From assembly GCA_003148945.1 (NCBI GenBank), contig QGGY01000008.1:62001-126000 (forward strand): a stretch of 64,000 bases of DNA. Direction: 5' to 3'. The DNA is from Murimonas intestini (GTDB taxonomy: Bacteria > Bacillota > Clostridia > Lachnospirales > Lachnospiraceae). Position 1 is the first letter of the stretch, and each line of letters starts with the position of its first letter. Positions 7,275 to 15,714 of this stretch are shown here, piece after piece. A model generated the notes under the pieces. That model saw nothing but the letters and a program-made list of their open reading frames with translations. It was not told the origin of the DNA and did not search any database. The position numbers were made by a program, and so were the translations under genes.

Positions 7275-9665
7275 TTATCCCATTATTATACGGACCTGAT
7301 GCTTCGTTCCCGCTTCACAGGCAGGTATCCTGTCTGTTTTCTGTCCGTCCAGATAATACTCTTTGACACCCTTCATCACATGGTCAGGATTCTCCACCTG
7401 GATCTCGTAGAGCGCCCCTCTCCATACCCTCTGCATCCTGAAGCCGTCCCATTCTCCAGGAATACACGGATCGATCTCAAGACTGTCGATCTGGGGCCGC
7501 ACACCGAGGATATATCTGGTAGCCGAGAAGTAAGCCCAGCCTCCCGTGCCTGTCATAAACGGATGCCTTGCCCTGCCAAATGCCGTGTGATCCTTGCCCA
7601 CGATGAACTGGCAGTAGGAATAGGGCTCTGACTCTCTTATCTCGATCATGTCATTTTGATTATACGGGCTTAGTGCATCGTAAAATTTCATGGCCCTGTC
7701 TCCCCTGCCCAGGCGGCACTCCGCAGCCCACGCCCATGGGTTCGGATGGCTGAATATAGATGCATTTTCCTTCAGCCCCGGGTATACTCTTGTAACAAAT
7801 CCTATATCATCATCCGGCTTTGTGTAGGCCGGGCCGTTGAGCATTATCCCATACGGTGAGTACAGATATTTATCCACGCTGTCCATTGCCTTCCTTCCCT
7901 TTTCAGGTGAAGCTGCCCCTGACAGGACTGCCCAGGCATTAGACTCCAGATGGATCTTTCCTTCCTCATCCGCCATGGTCCCTATCCGCTTTCCATTTTT
8001 TGTTACCCCGCGGATAAACCATTCTTCATCCCACAGCTTTGTGTCACAGACTTCTTTCACTCCGGCAGCCATGGCTTCATATTTCTCAATGTCCTCCCGG
8101 CAGCCCCTGTATCTGGCCAGCTCCAGGAAGTTCACAATTGCCCAGTAGTGAAGGAAGGACACCATTGCGCTCTCTCCCCCGCCCAGGTTCAGGCAGTCAT
8201 TCCAGTCTGCGCGAAGTCCCTTGCATATGCCGTCCTCTCCTACCTGGCGGGCAGAGAAGTCAAGGATTTTCTTCATATGCTCATACACAGTTCCCTCTCC
8301 CTTATCAGCATATCCGTATACCTCATCCAGGAAAGAGAAATCCCCTGTCTCTTTTACATATTCCGTGATGGCGCTCACCAGCCACAGGGCATCGTCGGAG
8401 CAGGCATCATCCAGCCCGTGCACTACGTCCGCCCTGCTTGGCGTGGGCACTACAGTGGGGGATTTGAACGGCTTTACCTCAGTGTCCGGATCAAACCACT
8501 CAGGCTGGAAGAGATGCAGCCCGTAGCCCTCAGATACAAGCCCCCGGAGCAGCTCTACGATCCTCTGTCTGCATTTTTCAGGATTTGAATGGGGGATGGT
8601 CATAGCATCCTGGGCTGTATCCCTGTAGCCCAGTCCTGTACGTCCTCCCACCTCTATAAAGGATGCGAACCTGGAGAACATGACATTAATCTCTGCCTGG
8701 TACAAGGTCCATGTATTGATCAGTGTATTCATCCCCTCATTAGGAGTCTCGATCTGCAGCTTTTCAAACTTCCTGTCCCAGAATTTTCTCAATTCCTCAT
8801 ATGCGGCATCCACACGGGCCATATCGCTGTACTTCTCCCGCGCTTTTATTCCCTCTTCCCGTCTTCCCTCTCCCAGGATAAAGACAAACCTGACTTCCTC
8901 CTGAGGTTTAAGCACAAACTGCTTCTGAAGGGCTCCGCAGTGGTTATTTCCCTTCTCAGATCCGCCTTTGCAGCTTCCCTGCTCTACAGCGATGGGATTA
9001 TCCTCTGTCCTGTATGGGCCGATAAATCTGTCCCTGAGACATTCAAAGCTGTCAGGTTCGAAGCTGGCTGTAAAATACTGGAACCCGAACTCTTCATAGA
9101 ACAGGTCATGTTCGATCACGCCGTTTTCATAGGAGGAGCCTGCAGCATACATGCTCATCTGGAAGTTCTGGTTATCCATCTCAATATGATGGAATGAGAA
9201 TTCACAATAGGAGAATGCGCTTATCGTCCTCTCCTTATCATCTGTATTTTTTATCCTCACGTCCCAAAGCTCCGCATTTTCCCCAATAGGCACCAGCAGT
9301 GTCTGGGATGCCTGAATCTTATCATACTCACACTCATAAACTGTATATGACATGCCGTGGCGGCATGAATATCTGGCCTTGTCCAGGGGCTTTCCCACCG
9401 GCTGCCAGGAAATGCTCCAATAATCCCCGCTCTTGTCGTCCCTCAGATACACATAATGCCCCGGCCTGTCCATAGGCACTGAATTTGCACGGAACCTGGT
9501 TACCCTGTGGTACTGAGGCGTCTTGTAAAACATATAGCCCCCTGCTGTATGGTTCACTACGGCACACATATTTTCCACTCCGATATAATTCGTCCAGGAT
9601 ACCGGCAGATCTACTCTGTCAATGACATATTCCCTTCTGTCGTTGTCAAAATGTCCGTATTTCAT
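7275..9665 (-). CDS. chbP: GH94 N,N'-diacetylchitobiose phosphorylase
   Basis: The 796-residue cytoplasmic protein (no signal peptide) is a GH94 phosphorylase. The catalytic acid Asp is in GLRADWNDCLNLGGGES near residue 490. From memory of the family, the motifs GHYVYLRDD, GDYWSISWQPV, EVGGRTGLGYRDTAQDA, VVPTPS and VKGVKEYYLDG-like end match Vibrio chitobiose phosphorylase much better than cellobiose phosphorylase, which has an insertion after NDCLN that is absent here. The reaction would be (GlcNAc)2 + phosphate to GlcNAc-1-P + GlcNAc. AGGAGG lies seven bases before the ATG, and a TATAAT box lies at 9711-9716. It is co-transcribed with the phosphohexomutase. In a gut anaerobe the substrate may come from chitin or from the N-glycan core. 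Cellobiose or another beta-1,4 disaccharide remains possible. Confidence 0.85.
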   Translation of the reverse strand: MKYGHFDNDRREYVIDRVDLPVSWTNYIGVENMCAVVNHTAGGYMFYKTPQYHRVTRFRANSVPMDRPGHYVYLRDDKSGDYWSISWQPVGKPLDKARYSCRHGMSYTVYECEYDKIQASQTLLVPIGENAELWDVRIKNTDDKERTISAFSYCEFSFHHIEMDNQNFQMSMYAAGSSYENGVIEHDLFYEEFGFQYFTASFEPDSFECLRDRFIGPYRTEDNPIAVEQGSCKGGSEKGNNHCGALQKQFVLKPQEEVRFVFILGEGRREEGIKAREKYSDMARVDAAYEELRKFWDRKFEKLQIETPNEGMNTLINTWTLYQAEINVMFSRFASFIEVGGRTGLGYRDTAQDAMTIPHSNPEKCRQRIVELLRGLVSEGYGLHLFQPEWFDPDTEVKPFKSPTVVPTPSRADVVHGLDDACSDDALWLVSAITEYVKETGDFSFLDEVYGYADKGEGTVYEHMKKILDFSARQVGEDGICKGLRADWNDCLNLGGGESAMVSFLHYWAIVNFLELARYRGCREDIEKYEAMAAGVKEVCDTKLWDEEWFIRGVTKNGKRIGTMADEEGKIHLESNAWAVLSGAASPEKGRKAMDSVDKYLYSPYGIMLNGPAYTKPDDDIGFVTRVYPGLKENASIFSHPNPWAWAAECRLGRGDRAMKFYDALSPYNQNDMIEIRESEPYSYCQFIVGKDHTAFGRARHPFMTGTGGWAYFSATRYILGVRPQIDSLEIDPCIPGEWDGFRMQRVWRGALYEIQVENPDHVMKGVKEYYLDGQKTDRIPACEAGTKHQVRIIMG

Positions 9666-9710
9666 TCCTTCTCCTCCTTTTGCTCTTATAGCTTAACACT
9701 ATTATAAACT

Positions 9711-9716
9711 CCTGCC
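9711..9716 (-). promoter_or_regulatory. Probable -10 box for chbP-mutase operon
   Basis: On the minus strand a perfect TATAAT stands about 45 bp ahead of the chbP start. No good -35 hexamer lies at 17 bp, which suggests an activator-dependent promoter. Confidence 0.4.
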
Positions 9717-9770
9717 TTCACCTTAGGAATAGCCGTTTCTGTTAATATTTGTTCAAACTTGGTAACTAAT

Positions 9771-9813
9771 TAAAAAACGCCGCACCATCATTTATTATCA
9801 TGATGGTGCGGCG
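9771..9813 (-). terminator. Intrinsic terminator of the RND-TetR operon
   Basis: Perfect 14 bp arms (9778-9791 and 9800-9813; CGCCGCACCATCAT and its complement) with an 8-base loop are followed on the minus strand by six T residues. It closes the efflux operon immediately after the TetR stop codon and separates it from chbP. Confidence 0.9.
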
Positions 9814-9840
9814 CCCCGCTCTGTATTTAACTGTAAGCTG

Positions 9841-10473
9841 TCATCCTCCGATGATCTTCAGGATGTTCCTGTAAATAAATGCTTTCTCTTCCTCCATGGA
9901 GAGCTCCTCCGCCCCCAGCCCGTTGTCCAGGTAGTACCAGAAAGCCAGCACCTGGGAGAAGAGGGCATTTGCTGTACAGTGAAGAGGCAGTTCACATGAT
10001 GATGCTCCTTCCTTGACAGCCTGGTCCCGGAATTCTCTTATGAATTTCTCTACCTCGTCCTGGTATACATTACATTTTACAAACTTCTCCATGAGCTCCT
10101 GTCTCATGACTATAGCCTGCATGTGGAAGCACAGATACTGCATCCAGTTGCTTCTGCTGCCGTAATTGGCCTCAATATTGTTAAGCAGTGTATATATTTT
10201 ATCATGGAGATTGTCCTTTTCCCCTATGCCATGCACCAGAACCTGTATCTCTCTCTGTATGTGATAGAGAAGGGCTTTTGCGATTATTTCTTCCTTGCTG
10301 CTGAAATAATCATACGCCGTTCCCTTTCCGATACCTGCTTTTTTCGTGATATCCAGGACGGTGATATCATTCAGGTCCATTCCCTGGCTGATCAGCTCAC
10401 CTACAGCATCATACATGGAGATGACCTTAGGAGATGAGAGGTTAAAAAAATCCTGCAGTTCTTTTTCCAGCAT
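9841..10473 (-). CDS. TetR family transcriptional regulator of the RND exporter
   Basis: The 210-residue protein has an N-terminal TetR helix-turn-helix: the stretch ITVLDITKKAGIGKGTAYDYFSSKEEIIAKAL (residues about 38-69) contains the KGTxYxYFxSKEE signature. The C-terminal two thirds are a helical ligand/dimer domain without recognisable ligand motif. It begins one base after the exporter stop codon, so it is translated from the same message. A TetR-type palindrome lies ahead of the exporter gene (15016-15033), which suggests autorepression of the pair and release by an exported compound. Confidence 0.92.
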   Translation of the reverse strand: MLEKELQDFFNLSSPKVISMYDAVGELISQGMDLNDITVLDITKKAGIGKGTAYDYFSSKEEIIAKALLYHIQREIQVLVHGIGEKDNLHDKIYTLLNNIEANYGSRSNWMQYLCFHMQAIVMRQELMEKFVKCNVYQDEVEKFIREFRDQAVKEGASSCELPLHCTANALFSQVLAFWYYLDNGLGAEELSMEEEKAFIYRNILKIIGG

Positions 10474-10474
10474 A

Positions 10475-13400
10475 TCAGATCTCCTCCTCTGTCATATCCT
10501 TTTTCCTGTTGAATATATCATAAATACACGGCACAACAAAAAGAGTCAGAAGCGTTCCGTAAATCAAGCCGCCTATAGTTACGATCGCCATAGGCTGCAT
10601 CATATCTGCCCCCATTCCCATTCCGGCAGCCATAGTTGAAAGTCCCAGCACTGTAGTCATAGCTGTCATAATGATGGGGCGCAGCCTTGTCCTGCCCGCT
10701 TCCGCAAGCGCCGCCCTCTTTTCCATCCCTTCACGGCGCAGCTGGTTCGTATAGTCTACCAGCACGATACCGTTATTTACAATAATACCTGAGAGCATGA
10801 CAAATCCGATCATGGCGATGACGCTCACAGGGCTGCCCGTAATATAAAGGCCGAAAAGTCCACCCGTGAATGCCAGCGGTATGGTGAACATGATGATAAA
10901 AGGTGACAGCAGTGACTGGAACTGGGCAACCATGATCAGATACATGAACACAACCGCCAGGCCGAGCATCTTGAATACTTCGCCCATAGCCTCATTTATT
11001 GTCTCATCCTCTCCCGCCATCTCTACGGAATATCCCTTGGGGACATCATAATTCTTCAGCTCTTTTTCAATCTCAGCTGAAACAAGCCCTATGTTGTGGT
11101 CTTTGTCGATCTCGCCTGTCACTGTCAGATAACGTGTCTGGGCCTCCCTGCGTATTGACGTAAGCCCTTCCTTATCCTCAAATGTGACGATCTCACTAAG
11201 CGGCACGTCTTTTTCTTTGCCCCCGGCATCTTTCCCTGTAATAGTTAATTTTTTAATGTCTTCTCTTGTGAGCTCCTTATCAGTTCCGTTTACAACCATG
11301 ACAGAGTAATCTTTAGCATCCGCCGCCAGAGTGGTGGCTGATCTTGCATCAGCAAGCTTGCCCTGAAGGAGCTGGTAAACCTGGGCTGTCGTCAGCTGAT
11401 ATTTCATAGCTTTATCCTTATCAACCTTAAGCCTCAGCTCCATCTCTTTTTCTTCCACACCATCTGAGACATTTGCCACGCCTTCTGTATTTCCTACAAT
11501 AGCTGCCACATCAGCTGCTATTTCCTGAAGCTTGTCAAGCTCACGTCCTTTGATCTTAACTGAGATCCCGGAGCCGCCCAGGGCAGACATATCCATATTT
11601 GAAGTCTGGACATTTACCGTACATGCCAGGTCCTCTGTCTTCTCCAGAATCGCCTCTGTGATCTCATCATTAGTGAGTTTTTTATCTTCTTTGAGCAGCA
11701 CATACATGGTGGCTTCATTATCGCTGGAGCTGCCGCCCATCATGCTGCCTCCGCTGCCGCCTGCCATGACGCCGATATCTGTCACATCTTCAATGGTGAG
11801 AATACGCTCCATGACCTGATCAGCCATTTTCCCTGTATCCTCAAGTGTAGCTTCTTTGCCCAGCTCTATTCCCACAGATACCTGCGTACTCTCCATTTCC
11901 GGCATGAAGGCTGTTCCTCTTGAGACAGCCAGCACACCGCTCACTACAAGCAGCGCCACTGCCGCCAGAAGGACAACAGCTTTAAATCTGAGAGCCAGGG
12001 TAATGAGATGTCCGCAGCCATTCTGCAGCTTTTCAAAAAATCTGCTCTTCTTTTCAGCTGTCTTTTTCAGGAGTCCCGCACCCATCATAGGGACAAGCGT
12101 CAGCGCGATCAGAAGGCTGGCCAGCAGTGAGTAGGCGATTGTAAGACCCATATCTACAAACAGCTGTCTTGTGATCCCTTCCGTGAATATGATAGGCGCA
12201 AATACGCAGATCGTAGTCAGCGTGGAGGCAGCTATGGCTCCTGACACCTGCCTGGCCCCTTCTACCGCCGCCTTCCTGGCCGACATTCCCTGGTTCCTGA
12301 GCCTGAATATATTTTCAATTACTACGATTGAGTTATCTACCAGCATTCCTATTCCAAGAGCCAGCCCTGACAGAGAGATAATGTTCAGGCTGATCCCGCT
12401 GAAATACATGAGCACAAGCGCCGTCATGATACTGATCGGAATGGAGAAGGCGATTACTATCGTGGGCCTGATGCTCTTCAGGAACAGCAGCAGGACTATA
12501 ACTGCCAGCGCCGCACCAAAAAGCATATTCTGGAGCACGGAGCTCACCACCATATCGATATAGACTCCCTGGTCCATCAGGGTGATAATATGTGTGTTAT
12601 CCTGCTCCTCCATAATTTCCTGGAATCTGGCCTTGATCCTCTTAGATACATCGCCAGTGGAATATCCTGACTGCTTCTGCATAGTAAAGAGTATGCCTGC
12701 ATTTCCATTTATCTTGGCATAAACCTCGCCGCTGTTATCTGTCACAGTTACATCTGCCACATCCTCCAGCCTCACAGGGTTAACCCCGTCCATATGCATG
12801 TCCAGAAGCTCCAGATTCTTAAGCTCCTCTGCATCTGCCAGCTTGTCTCCCACACGCACCAGATAATCGATGCCCTCTTCTGTCACATAGCCTGCGGGCA
12901 TGCTGAAGTTCTGGGCCGCAAGGATCCCTTTTACCATATCCGCCGTGACGATATCTGTCAGGTCGGCGCTGTCATATGCTGTCTCCTTCTGGCTTTTCAG
13001 CTGTTCCTCTGCTGCGTCCAGTTCTTTTTCACCTGTCTCCAGCTTGACTTTTGTAGTTGCCATCTGGATAGACGCCGACACCTGCTGCTTATTCAGCTCT
13101 GCCACTGCCTGGGACACAGTTGATTTCCCTGATGCTATCTGGGATTTTGCGCCCTCCAGCTGCGCCTTGGCTGTATTTAACTGCTGCCTTCCTGCTTCCA
13201 GTTGGGCCTTTCCCGCTGCGATCTGCTCTCTGCCCTTATCGATCTCAGCCTGCTGCTCCGGAATCTTCTCCACGGCCTCCGCAAGCTTTTCTTTCCCCTT
13301 TGTAAGCTCAGTCCTGGCCGCTTCCAGCTCTGCTTTCTTATCCGCTATCTGGCTTTCATCGATCCCAAACTCCAAAAGGCCGGCCTGTATAGCTGCTATC

Positions 13401-14992
13401 CCCGCATCTGCCTGGGCGATCTGGGCCTGCAGCTGGGCGATATCGGCAGTCTGTCCCGGGTTGATATCCGGCATTTCCGGTACCGCAGGCATCTGCTGTG
13501 TGCCCTCCGTACTCTTCTCTGTATTACCTTCTGTGTTTCCCTCTGTGCTTCCTTCCGCCGGACTCTCTGTCATGGCCGCCGCACTGGCTGCAGAAAATCC
13601 CCCCGGAGCGTCTGCTCCCTGGGCTGAAGCATTCACAAATACAGACTGGCCGCCACTATAGCCCGATGTCATTGACATATCCGCCGCAGATGAAGTCTGG
13701 GCTTCCGGAGTTCCTTCTGTCAAAGGCTGCTGGATCTCCGGTGCTGCCTCTGTACTGTCAGGCTGAGGCGGTACCTCTATACTGCTGGGCTGGGGCAGGG
13801 CTTCTGTGCTGTCAGGCTGAAGCGTGGCTTCTGTGGCTGCCCCCGCATCAGTACTGCCTGTCTCCGGCGCTCCTGTCCCCGCATCAGGGCTTCCTGTCTC
13901 CGGCGCCCCCGTCTCCGCATCAGAGCTGCCAGTCTCCGGAGGCTGGGGCTGGCTGCCCGCTCCAAGTGCATCAAGTGTGCTCTGTGCCGCATCCCTGGCC
14001 TGACGCAGGGCACTCAACTGGCCCGGCGCCTGCTCCAGCATCTCTATGGCTGCATTTAGCTGGGCCTCCTGTGCGTTCAGCTCCTCCAGCTGGCCCGGAA
14101 GTGCATCCAGCTGCTTTTGTCCTTCATCCAGTACACTTTCCTGGCTTGTCAGAAGCCGTTCAGATGTCTCCAGCTCCTGAAGCTTTTCTGCTATTGTCTG
14201 CAGGCTGGAATCTATCTGTACTTCATTCTTAATAAGCTCAGCCTGGCCGGTACTGATCTGTCCCTGGGCGCTGGAGGTACCTGATACAAGCGCATTTTCT
14301 CCCTCCTCAAGCTGTTCTTTTCCCTCTTCGAGCCCTTTTCTCGCCTCACTCATCTCTTCCTCGGCGTCAGCAAATTTCCTGTCCAGAGATTCTGTGATCT
14401 GGCGGTTTACTTCATCAATCTTCTCCTGACGTATCACTACCCGGATCTGCTCCTCCACATTGCCTGAGGGTGTCACAGAGGCTACGCCCTCTATACTTTC
14501 CAGTTCCGGAAGTATCTTCCCCTCCACAAAATCTGTCAGCTCCGCGCTAGTCATATCGCCGGCTTCAAGGGCCGCCACCATAACAGGCATCATATCAGGA
14601 TTCAGTTTCATGATAATGGGACTGCCTATAGTATCGTCCCAGTAACCCTTGATCTGATCCAGGCTCTCCCTCATCTCGATCGTGACAGCATCCATATTGG
14701 CAGACTGGGCAAATTCCAGGATTACCGTGGACATATTTTCACTTGATACAGAAGTTACATTTTCAATATTGCTGATCGTAGCCATCGCCTGCTCCACAGG
14801 CCTGGTGACTACTGTCTCCACCTCTTCCGGGCTGGCGCCCGGGTAGGTAGTCATGACAAGTGCATAGGGCAGCGTCATGTCCGGCAGCAGATCCGTCTTC
14901 ATGCTGGTAAATGACACGATCCCAAGGATCAGCACCAGCACCACACCCACCACAACCGTATATGGACGCTTTACACTGAATTTTGATATCAT
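10475..14992 (-). CDS. RND-family exporter with giant coiled-coil/low-complexity insertion
   Basis: The core is an AcrB/SwrC-type RND pump: first helix TVVVGVVLVLILGIVSFTS, porter-domain start DLLPDMTLPYALV, proton-relay segment GMLVDNSIVVIENIFR, and a second half with VALLVVSGVLAV and the helices to MTAMTTVLGLSTMAAGM. Normal length is about 1050 residues; this one is 1505. The excess lies in the first extracytoplasmic loop, residues about 201-675: heptad-rich coiled coil (201-345), a Pro/Ser/Thr/Glu-rich stretch with repeats such as TGAPETGS and STEGNTEG (346-515), and a second coiled coil (516-672). The two coils could fold back as a hairpin. No adaptor or outer-membrane partner is encoded, as expected for a Gram-positive. 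GAGGAGA precedes the ATG. Exported compound unknown. Confidence 0.92.
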   Translation of the reverse strand: MISKFSVKRPYTVVVGVVLVLILGIVSFTSMKTDLLPDMTLPYALVMTTYPGASPEEVETVVTRPVEQAMATISNIENVTSVSSENMSTVILEFAQSANMDAVTIEMRESLDQIKGYWDDTIGSPIIMKLNPDMMPVMVAALEAGDMTSAELTDFVEGKILPELESIEGVASVTPSGNVEEQIRVVIRQEKIDEVNRQITESLDRKFADAEEEMSEARKGLEEGKEQLEEGENALVSGTSSAQGQISTGQAELIKNEVQIDSSLQTIAEKLQELETSERLLTSQESVLDEGQKQLDALPGQLEELNAQEAQLNAAIEMLEQAPGQLSALRQARDAAQSTLDALGAGSQPQPPETGSSDAETGAPETGSPDAGTGAPETGSTDAGAATEATLQPDSTEALPQPSSIEVPPQPDSTEAAPEIQQPLTEGTPEAQTSSAADMSMTSGYSGGQSVFVNASAQGADAPGGFSAASAAAMTESPAEGSTEGNTEGNTEKSTEGTQQMPAVPEMPDINPGQTADIAQLQAQIAQADAGIAAIQAGLLEFGIDESQIADKKAELEAARTELTKGKEKLAEAVEKIPEQQAEIDKGREQIAAGKAQLEAGRQQLNTAKAQLEGAKSQIASGKSTVSQAVAELNKQQVSASIQMATTKVKLETGEKELDAAEEQLKSQKETAYDSADLTDIVTADMVKGILAAQNFSMPAGYVTEEGIDYLVRVGDKLADAEELKNLELLDMHMDGVNPVRLEDVADVTVTDNSGEVYAKINGNAGILFTMQKQSGYSTGDVSKRIKARFQEIMEEQDNTHIITLMDQGVYIDMVVSSVLQNMLFGAALAVIVLLLFLKSIRPTIVIAFSIPISIMTALVLMYFSGISLNIISLSGLALGIGMLVDNSIVVIENIFRLRNQGMSARKAAVEGARQVSGAIAASTLTTICVFAPIIFTEGITRQLFVDMGLTIAYSLLASLLIALTLVPMMGAGLLKKTAEKKSRFFEKLQNGCGHLITLALRFKAVVLLAAVALLVVSGVLAVSRGTAFMPEMESTQVSVGIELGKEATLEDTGKMADQVMERILTIEDVTDIGVMAGGSGGSMMGGSSSDNEATMYVLLKEDKKLTNDEITEAILEKTEDLACTVNVQTSNMDMSALGGSGISVKIKGRELDKLQEIAADVAAIVGNTEGVANVSDGVEEKEMELRLKVDKDKAMKYQLTTAQVYQLLQGKLADARSATTLAADAKDYSVMVVNGTDKELTREDIKKLTITGKDAGGKEKDVPLSEIVTFEDKEGLTSIRREAQTRYLTVTGEIDKDHNIGLVSAEIEKELKNYDVPKGYSVEMAGEDETINEAMGEVFKMLGLAVVFMYLIMVAQFQSLLSPFIIMFTIPLAFTGGLFGLYITGSPVSVIAMIGFVMLSGIIVNNGIVLVDYTNQLRREGMEKRAALAEAGRTRLRPIIMTAMTTVLGLSTMAAGMGMGADMMQPMAIVTIGGLIYGTLLTLFVVPCIYDIFNRKKDMTEEEI

Positions 14993-15015
14993 AATTCTTC
15001 TCCTCTATTATTTCC

Positions 15016-15033
15016 GTCCGACCGGTCGGTCGG
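15016..15033. promoter_or_regulatory. TetR-type operator ahead of the exporter gene
   Basis: The perfect 12 bp palindrome CCGACCGGTCGG (15018-15029), extended by a further TCGG repeat, stands 24-42 bp upstream of the exporter start. Nested GACCG/CGGTC repeats are typical of TetR-family sites, and the operon encodes a TetR protein. Confidence 0.8.
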
Positions 15034-15038
15034 ATGAT

Positions 15039-15073
15039 TTTAAAAAGTAAAGCGGACTGCACCGCTTTACTTT
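15039..15073 (-). terminator. Probable terminator after engB
   Basis: Perfect 12 bp arms AAAGTAAAGCGG (15044-15055) and CCGCTTTACTTT (15062-15073) with a 6-base loop. On the minus strand the second arm ends in TTT followed by TTAAAATC, a modest T-run. It lies between engB and the exporter operator. Confidence 0.7.
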
Positions 15074-15081
15074 GACTTATA

Positions 15082-15702
15082 TTAATTCTCAGAGTCTGAA
15101 ACCCCGGATGCACATTCGGGTTTGATCTTCTGTTCGATCACTTCCCATATTTCTTCCCTTCCCTGCTTAGTCTCAGCTGAGAATGGAATTACTGCAGTGC
15201 CCGGCTTTACATCAAGACCATTTTTTACCATCTTGATATGTTTTTGGATCTGGCTTCTCTTGATCTTATCCATTTTAGTGGCAATAATGATCGGCTCATA
15301 TCCATTGTACAAGATCCAGTCATACATCATTTTATCATTTGCCGAAGGCTCATGGCGTATATCTATCAGAAGAAATACTGCCTTCAGCTGCTCTGAACCG
15401 TGCAGATACCGCTCGATCAGCTTTCCCCACTGATCCTTGGCCGCCTGTGACACCTTTGCATATCCATAGCCCGGCAGATCCACCAGATACAATTCATCAT
15501 TTATATTGTAGAAATTTATTGTCTGTGTCTTACCTGGCTGTGCGCTGGTCCTGGCCAGCGATTTCCGGTTCATAAGCGCATTGATCAGTGATGATTTTCC
15601 TACATTTGACTTTCCTGCAAAAGCGACTTCCATCTTTTCATTCCTGGGAAGCACGCTTGTAATGCCGCAGACTGTCTCAAGCGCTACATTCTTTATTATC
15701 AT
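15082..15702 (-). CDS. engB: EngB (YsxC) ribosome-biogenesis GTPase
   Basis: The 206-residue protein shows the G motifs in order: G1 GKSNVGKSS near residue 31, G2 PGKTQTINFY, G3 DLPGYGYAKV, G4 TKMDKI and G5 FSAETKQG. The family helps assemble the large ribosomal subunit. It begins 12 bp after the lon stop codon with AAAGG upstream and is the last gene of the tig-clpP-clpX-lon-engB series, a gene order common in Firmicutes. Confidence 0.97.
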   Translation of the reverse strand: MIIKNVALETVCGITSVLPRNEKMEVAFAGKSNVGKSSLINALMNRKSLARTSAQPGKTQTINFYNINDELYLVDLPGYGYAKVSQAAKDQWGKLIERYLHGSEQLKAVFLLIDIRHEPSANDKMMYDWILYNGYEPIIIATKMDKIKRSQIQKHIKMVKNGLDVKPGTAVIPFSAETKQGREEIWEVIEQKIKPECASGVSDSEN

Positions 15703-15714
15703 ATCCAGATACCT

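Noticed and set aside
8589..9197. 202-residue plus-strand frame inside chbP
   Set aside because: It is antisense to a clearly functional GH94 enzyme and has no family resemblance or ribosome site.
12900..14232. Two long plus-strand frames (up to 253 residues) opposite the exporter insertion
   Set aside because: They are antisense shadows of the low-complexity, codon-biased coiled-coil and Pro/Thr/Glu segment; their Cys/Ser/Pro-rich composition and lack of ribosome sites argue against coding.
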